Part shown: in pieces, positions 6,838 through 10,990 of the stretch
Position numbering within the stretch: the first letter of the stretch is position 1
How the letters are laid out: each line of letters opens with the position of its first letter
Source: Alphaproteobacteria bacterium UBA3307
GTDB taxonomy: Bacteria > Pseudomonadota > Alphaproteobacteria > RF32 > CAG-239
Direction: 5' to 3'
Length of the DNA stretch: 10,990 nt
NCBI GenBank assembly: GCA_002361365.1
Contig: DEST01000032.1
Coordinates: 1-10,990 of the forward strand
Notes under the pieces: model-generated
Databases searched by the model: none
Seen by the model: the letters and a program-made list of their open reading frames with translations, nothing else
Told to the model about the DNA's origin: nothing
Position numbers and translations under genes: made by a program

Positions 6838-6863
6838 CAGTTCAATATTGCGAAAGAGGAATT

Positions 6864-8837
6864 ATGTCTGCTTTTAACAATTTAAGAAAAAAATTGCGCC
6901 GTCGCCGGATTGAAAGTATGTTACTTGCAGGTTACGCATTTGCCGTAACGTGTGCATTGTTCCTTTCACTGTTGCATAAGCCGGATGTCGAAGGTAAGCC
7001 GAATCTGCCGATTTCTCACGCGGGTATGGATAGTTTTGATTTTAATGCCGATATTTTAACTCCGGCATTTAACGATTCGGTTGAGGATAATCCTTTTGAT
7101 TTGGTTTATACTAAGGTCAATAATATTAAACAATTAAGCGCACATAATGTGGTTACAGCTAAATTAGAAACTTTACAAAACAATAAAAATCTTTTATTAC
7201 CGCTTGAGGCTAAGCCTAGTCATAAGGAACAATACGGCGAAATGTCCGGAATTTATCAAAAAGAACGCCGTGTTTTGATGGTCGAAAAAGGAGATACATT
7301 TATCGGGCTCTTAACAAAACTCGGAATGGATACAAAAAGTGCTACGGAGGCCTATAATGTGTTGCGTAAAGTATATGATGCACGCAATTTGAAAATCGGT
7401 CAGCATTTGGAATTGACTGCAACTTTTGATGTTCGCTCTCATCAATTGGAAACATTGGATAAGTTGGTGATAACCCCTGAGCGCGGGGTGAAATATACCT
7501 TAAGCCTTAATGAATATGATAAATATGTGACAACGGTTGAGCGAGAAAAATTTGAGCCAGATGTAAAGGTTATCAGCGGTACGGTAAACGGTGCGGTAAT
7601 AAATTCGTTGATTGGTGCCGGAATGCCACGACGTCTGGCCGGTGAGGTTATAAATCGAATGTCATATTTGGTGAACTTTAACAGTGGTATACATAAAGGC
7701 GATTCGTTTGTCGTAAAATATGATGTCAGCAAAGCGGCAAACGGGGATGTGATAAAAATCGGTAATTTGCTTTCGGCGGTTTTTAAAACAGCAAAGTCTA
7801 CCTATAAAATATACCGTTTTAAAGACAGTTATTATAATGAAAAGGGGGAAACCAAAAAGACCGGTCTGGATATTAAACCATTGGCGGCACGCAGTGCACG
7901 AATCTCTTCGTTGTTTGGATATAGGCGGCATCCGATTTATAAAACACAAAAATTTCACAATGGTGTAGATTATGCCGCACCGAGAGGAACGGCGATTTTT
8001 GCCAGCGGAAACGGAATTGTAGAAATGGCGCAATATGTCAATGGTTATGGTAATTATATCAAAATAAGGCACAATAATGAATATGAAACAGCATATGGTC
8101 ATATGCAAGGTTATGCTAAAGGGATTCGCAAGGGAGTACGGGTGCGTAAAGGACAGATTATAGGTTATGTCGGTAGTACCGGACAATCTACCGGACCGCA
8201 TTTGCATTTTGAAATTTTGCGCAAGGGACAGCGGATTAACCCACTTAAGTCAAATGTCGCTACCGGTAATGATTTGACCGGACGAACATTATCGGAATTC
8301 AAGAACCGGATGTATCAGATAGACGCAATGAAAGAAAAAATCTTCAAAAAAGAAGAAGCCGCACCGGTATTGGCTTCGGCGGCAGCGGAGCAACAAAAAC
8401 TGACCGTAAGTCAGGCAGAACAAACAGAAGGCATTATTGATGAAAATAACCAAGTAACGGCAGATTCTAAACTTGCGCGAAAAGCGAAACCTGAACTTGA
8501 AGAAAATACCGGTGCTACTAAAGTCGAACAAAGTTTGATTATGCTTGATACAACTAATGACGATGTTAAGATTCAAACTGAAAATGTTCTGCCGCAAACA
8601 GTAGCAAATGAAGTTATGACAGTCAAAACGGAGACGGCAGAGAAAACTACACAGCAAGAATTTACAGACACTACTACGGAAAATTCGGTTGAAGCATATA
8701 AAGGTAAGACGATTCGTCCGGTCAATATTTCTGCGGTAACGGCACGGCATAAATATTTGGGCTCAACAGCACGCTTGCCGGCCGGCATCAAGTTGATTAA
8801 GGCACCTCCTCGCAAACCTAAATATGCCGGAAGATAG
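6864..8837 (+). CDS. Membrane-anchored M23 peptidoglycan endopeptidase, MepM/Csd3 type
   Basis: M23 zinc peptidases cut peptide cross-links in peptidoglycan so the wall can grow or be reshaped. In this 657-residue protein a basic N-terminus (KKLRRRR) precedes one membrane helix at about residues 19-37, which would put the rest in the periplasm. A LysM/OapA-like segment spans about residues 135-190 (GDTFIGLL at 143-150). A MepM/Csd3-type linker domain follows (about 235-300: INSLIGAGMPRRLAGEVINR). The catalytic domain covers about 340-460. Zinc ligands His365 and Asp369 (HNGVD) and His448 (HLH), and catalytic His413 (YGHM) and His446, are all present, so the enzyme should be active. About 190 further residues form a low-complexity tail that ends in a basic, Pro-rich segment (KAPPRKPKYAGR). 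Start ATG 6864 follows AGAGGA. Exact bond specificity cannot be read from the sequence. The gene ends 95 bp before the Bat cluster. Confidence 0.9.
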   Translation: MSAFNNLRKKLRRRRIESMLLAGYAFAVTCALFLSLLHKPDVEGKPNLPISHAGMDSFDFNADILTPAFNDSVEDNPFDLVYTKVNNIKQLSAHNVVTAKLETLQNNKNLLLPLEAKPSHKEQYGEMSGIYQKERRVLMVEKGDTFIGLLTKLGMDTKSATEAYNVLRKVYDARNLKIGQHLELTATFDVRSHQLETLDKLVITPERGVKYTLSLNEYDKYVTTVEREKFEPDVKVISGTVNGAVINSLIGAGMPRRLAGEVINRMSYLVNFNSGIHKGDSFVVKYDVSKAANGDVIKIGNLLSAVFKTAKSTYKIYRFKDSYYNEKGETKKTGLDIKPLAARSARISSLFGYRRHPIYKTQKFHNGVDYAAPRGTAIFASGNGIVEMAQYVNGYGNYIKIRHNNEYETAYGHMQGYAKGIRKGVRVRKGQIIGYVGSTGQSTGPHLHFEILRKGQRINPLKSNVATGNDLTGRTLSEFKNRMYQIDAMKEKIFKKEEAAPVLASAAAEQQKLTVSQAEQTEGIIDENNQVTADSKLARKAKPELEENTGATKVEQSLIMLDTTNDDVKIQTENVLPQTVANEVMTVKTETAEKTTQQEFTDTTTENSVEAYKGKTIRPVNISAVTARHKYLGSTARLPAGIKLIKAPPRKPKYAGR

Positions 8838-8862
8838 TTTATTTAAATATACATTGGCAGTC

Positions 8863-8891
8863 TTGATAATTGCGTTGTAGAAACCTAAATT
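8863..8891 (+). promoter_or_regulatory. Weak candidate promoter for the Bat-like cluster
   Basis: TTGATA (8863-8868) and TAAATT (8886-8891) are separated by 17 bp in the 95-bp gap before the DUF4381 gene. An overlapping alternative is TTGCGT (8870-8875) with TAAGAA (8892-8897) at 16 bp. Neither is strong, and the cluster could also be read through from the peptidase gene, since no terminator is visible between them. Confidence 0.3.
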
Positions 8892-8932
8892 TAAGAATAG
8901 TTAAATTGAATTTTTAAGGAGAGCAAAGTTTT

Positions 8933-9385
8933 ATGGATAATTTGGCCGGGTTGCGGGATATTCATTTGCCGGAAGATACGTCATTTTGGTGGCCGATAGC
9001 ATATGGCTGGTGGGGTGTTTTGATTGTTTTTACCGGAATAGTGATTGCGTTTTATGCCGGAAAAAAAGTTTGGCAAGCCAGTGCAAAGTTTTATACACGG
9101 CGGATTTTGCTTTCTTTCAAAGACGATACTGAATTGTCTGCAGCAATAAAGATGTCGGAAATTTTACGCCGTGTTTGTGTGCGTCAATATCCGGAAGCAG
9201 TTGCGCTTGTTGGTAATGATTGGATAGATTTCTTGAATAAAAAATCAAAGAAAATGTTGGACGCCAATGCTGCGGAGTTGTTAAAAAATGCTCCCTTTAT
9301 TGCTCCGAAAAGTAGTAATTTCAGTGCACATGATATGCAAAATTTATGGCAATTTTGCTATGAGTGGGTAGGAGAAAACTTATGA
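8933..9385 (+). CDS. DUF4381 family membrane protein of the Bat-type VWA cluster
   Basis: This 150-residue protein matches the small DUF4381 proteins that sit just before batA-like genes in proteobacteria. The family hallmark is near the N-terminus: LAGLRDIHLPE (residues 4-14), then a Trp-rich FWWPIAYGWWG leading into one membrane helix at about 28-45. The rest is a helical domain predicted to face the cytoplasm or periplasm, with a conserved-looking WIDFLN and a C-terminal WQFCYEWV. Its molecular role is not known; genomic linkage says it works with the VWA proteins. A good ribosome site, AAGGAGAG (8916-8923), precedes ATG 8933. Its stop overlaps the next start by 4 bp (ATGA), indicating translational coupling. 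Confidence 0.85.
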   Translation: MDNLAGLRDIHLPEDTSFWWPIAYGWWGVLIVFTGIVIAFYAGKKVWQASAKFYTRRILLSFKDDTELSAAIKMSEILRRVCVRQYPEAVALVGNDWIDFLNKKSKKMLDANAAELLKNAPFIAPKSSNFSAHDMQNLWQFCYEWVGENL

Positions 9386-10389
9386 TTGTGTTGGCATATC
9401 CGCAATTTTTATGGCTGTTATTGCTACCGATTGTTGTGTGTTATATTTTGCCGGCAGCCGGAAAAATGTATGGTGACGCCTTGCGGGTGCCTTTTGTTGA
9501 TGATATATTAAGCATCAATAATGAGCGTAAATATCGCCGAAAATATGTTTCTTCTTCAAAAATCAATTCGTATTTGCGCTTGATTCTATTATCAATTGTG
9601 TGGGGATTGATGGTGTTGGCGCTGTGTCGGCCGCAATGGACGGGTGAACCGCAAAAAGTACGGCGAGAATCGCGAGATATTATGTTGGTGGTTGATATTT
9701 CTCCTTCTATGTTAGAATATGATTTTGAATATCAGGGGAAGTCATATACTCGTTTGGCCGCCGTTAAAAGTGTGATAAGTCATTTTGCCGATGAACGGAC
9801 AGATGACCGAATCGGTTTGATTTTGTTTGGAACCAGAGCGTATCAACAAGTTCCGTTGACTTATGACCGACAATCGCTCAAGGAAGTGTTGTATGCAGTA
9901 GATGGCGGAATGGCCGGAAATTCCACTTCTATCGGTGATGCTGTCGGGTTGGCACTTAAATATTTGGCGCAAGAAAAAGGTATTGCCCAAAATAAGGTGA
10001 TTATTTTATTGACCGACGGGGAGAATAATGATGGAAGTCTGTCGTTTCCGGCAGCTACCAAATTGGCAGAAGACGAAAAAGTCAAAATTTATACCATAGG
10101 AATGGCTAACAGTACACAAATTATGTTGGGCGGAATGTTTTTAATGAATGCAGATTCCGGACTCGACGAGGCAAGCTTAAAACGCCTTTCCGCTGCTACA
10201 CAAGGGCAGTATTTCAGAGCAAGGGATGTGCAATCGCTATATGAGGTATATGACCAAATAAATCAGTTGGAAACACAAGAAAAAGAAGGTTCTTATGTTC
10301 AAGAAATTAAAGATTTGTTTTATTATCCTGCGGCAGCGGCTTTATTGTTGTTTATGCTGATTTTTGCAATAATATGGAGAAAAAAATGA
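9382..10389 (+). CDS. BatA-like von Willebrand factor A domain membrane protein
   Basis: BatA-type proteins are inner-membrane VWA proteins from the so-called aerotolerance operon and are thought to act with MoxR AAA+ ATPases in envelope or stress functions. The 335-residue product has two N-terminal hydrophobic segments (about 1-25 and 65-85), a VWA domain at about 95-290 and a final helix at about 312-333 (YYPAAAALLLFMLIFAIIW). The metal-ion-dependent adhesion site is complete: DISPS at residues 105-109, Thr182 (STSIGDA) and Asp212 (LLTDGEN). ATG 9382 is chosen over the in-frame GTG at 9364, which lies inside the upstream gene, because GGAGAAAA directly precedes it and it overlaps the upstream stop as ATGA. 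The downstream VWA gene overlaps its stop in the same way. Confidence 0.92.
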   Translation: MIVLAYPQFLWLLLLPIVVCYILPAAGKMYGDALRVPFVDDILSINNERKYRRKYVSSSKINSYLRLILLSIVWGLMVLALCRPQWTGEPQKVRRESRDIMLVVDISPSMLEYDFEYQGKSYTRLAAVKSVISHFADERTDDRIGLILFGTRAYQQVPLTYDRQSLKEVLYAVDGGMAGNSTSIGDAVGLALKYLAQEKGIAQNKVIILLTDGENNDGSLSFPAATKLAEDEKVKIYTIGMANSTQIMLGGMFLMNADSGLDEASLKRLSAATQGQYFRARDVQSLYEVYDQINQLETQEKEGSYVQEIKDLFYYPAAAALLLFMLIFAIIWRKK

Positions 10390-10990
10390 TGAATTGGTTG
10401 ATCGACTTTCATTTTTTGCGTCCGTATTGGCTGATTGCTTTGTTTGTGCCGCTTATTTGGTGGTTGCAGATATATAAAAGCGAAACCGTGCAATCGTCTT
10501 GGGCGCAAGTATGTGATGAGCATCTGTTGAATTATCTGCTGATTAAAGGAGAAAATAAGCAACGTCGGTTACCATATATCTTGGGAGTTTGGTTTTTAAG
10601 TCTGATGATTTTGGCTTTGTCCGGTCCTAGCTGGCAAAAACAGCAAAATCCGACATTGAGTGTTGATAATCCAGTAATGGTGGTACTTAGTCTGGCGGAA
10701 GATATGTCGCAGACAGATATTAAACCGAGCAGATTGCTAAGGGCAAAATATATAATTAAAGATGTGTTGCAGACTTTTGAAACAACCGAAACCGGATTGA
10801 TGGTTTATACAGACGAGCCTTTTGTGTTGACACCGCTGACAGAAGATACTTCTTTGGTTGAAAACTTGCTGCCGGAGATAAATGAAAATATTGTACCATC
10901 CGGCGGAGACAGATTGGATAGGGCAATAGATATGGCTGTCGGGCGTATGCAAAGTTCCGGTTATGCAAAAGGAAATTTAGTGGTTTTTGC
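10386..10990 (+). CDS. Second VWA protein of the cluster (BatB-like), 3' end outside the window
   Basis: Translation from ATG 10386 (or ATG 10389, one codon on) stays open to the window edge, giving about 201 residues. It starts MMNWLIDFHFLRPYWLIALF, with the short helix-plus-W/P start typical of the second Bat VWA protein, which in proteobacteria often carries C-terminal TPR repeats. A second hydrophobic segment lies at about 58-78 (YILGVWFLSLMILALSGP). The VWA fold then begins: PVMVVLSLAEDMSQTDIKPS, then a helix, VYTDEPFVLTPLTED and SGGDRLDRAIDMA. The first metal-site motif, normally DxSxS, reads S-L-A-E-D at residues 102-106, so the acidic and hydroxyl ligands are displaced or lost. The start overlaps the batA-like stop by 4 bp. 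Whether a TPR region follows cannot be seen. Confidence 0.85.
   Translation, partial: MMNWLIDFHFLRPYWLIALFVPLIWWLQIYKSETVQSSWAQVCDEHLLNYLLIKGENKQRRLPYILGVWFLSLMILALSGPSWQKQQNPTLSVDNPVMVVLSLAEDMSQTDIKPSRLLRAKYIIKDVLQTFETTETGLMVYTDEPFVLTPLTEDTSLVENLLPEINENIVPSGGDRLDRAIDMAVGRMQSSGYAKGNLVVF

Noticed and set aside
7662..8207. A 181-codon minus-strand frame
   Set aside because: It is antisense to the intact M23 catalytic domain and has no recognisable features.

Overview
The window is an ordinary, AT-rich bacterial chromosomal segment with a gene-order and protein content that fit an alphaproteobacterium living with little or no oxygen. The pointers are a tRNA-Leu directly upstream of tig, a Bat-type VWA cluster with a DUF4381 protein, and above all a complete HydG, which is needed only to mature [FeFe]-hydrogenase. 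Placement in an uncultured anaerobic (for example gut) alphaproteobacterial lineage is an inference. Both tRNA genes encode their 3' CCA.

Layout. Positions 5-1492, minus strand: tRNA-Leu(UAG) followed by tig (trigger factor). Positions 1575-3221, plus strand: a promoter and prfC (peptide release factor 3), divergent from tRNA-Leu/tig. Positions 3243-6164, plus strand: a promoter, an unrecognised 472-residue membrane protein with a hendecad-repeat coiled coil and an acidic tail, then hydG 11 bp downstream, apparently one operon. Positions 6165-6863: a gene-poor stretch holding the C-terminal remnant of what looks like a site-specific serine recombinase, two strong consecutive inverted repeats, a minus-strand tRNA-Asp(GUC) with its own promoter and an A/T tract, and a plus-strand promoter. 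Positions 6864-8837, plus strand: a membrane-anchored M23 peptidoglycan endopeptidase of MepM/Csd3 type with an unusually long C-terminal tail. Positions 8933-10990, plus strand: a DUF4381 protein, a BatA-like VWA protein and a second VWA protein (BatB-like) cut by the window edge; these three overlap by 4 bp (ATGA) and are translationally coupled.

How the parts fit. tig and prfC serve protein synthesis and folding. hydG implies hydrogen metabolism encoded elsewhere in the genome, since no hydE, hydF or hydrogenase gene is in view. The M23 enzyme and the Bat cluster are envelope functions; the usual MoxR ATPase and DUF58 partners do not precede the DUF4381 gene here.

I do not see a CRISPR array, a defence system, an intact insertion sequence or a prophage. 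The most distinctive points are the hydG-linked coiled-coil membrane protein, the two perfect inverted repeats next to tRNA-Asp, the second Bat VWA protein lacking the first MIDAS motif, and a recurring TTGCA(A/T) -35 element in four candidate promoters.
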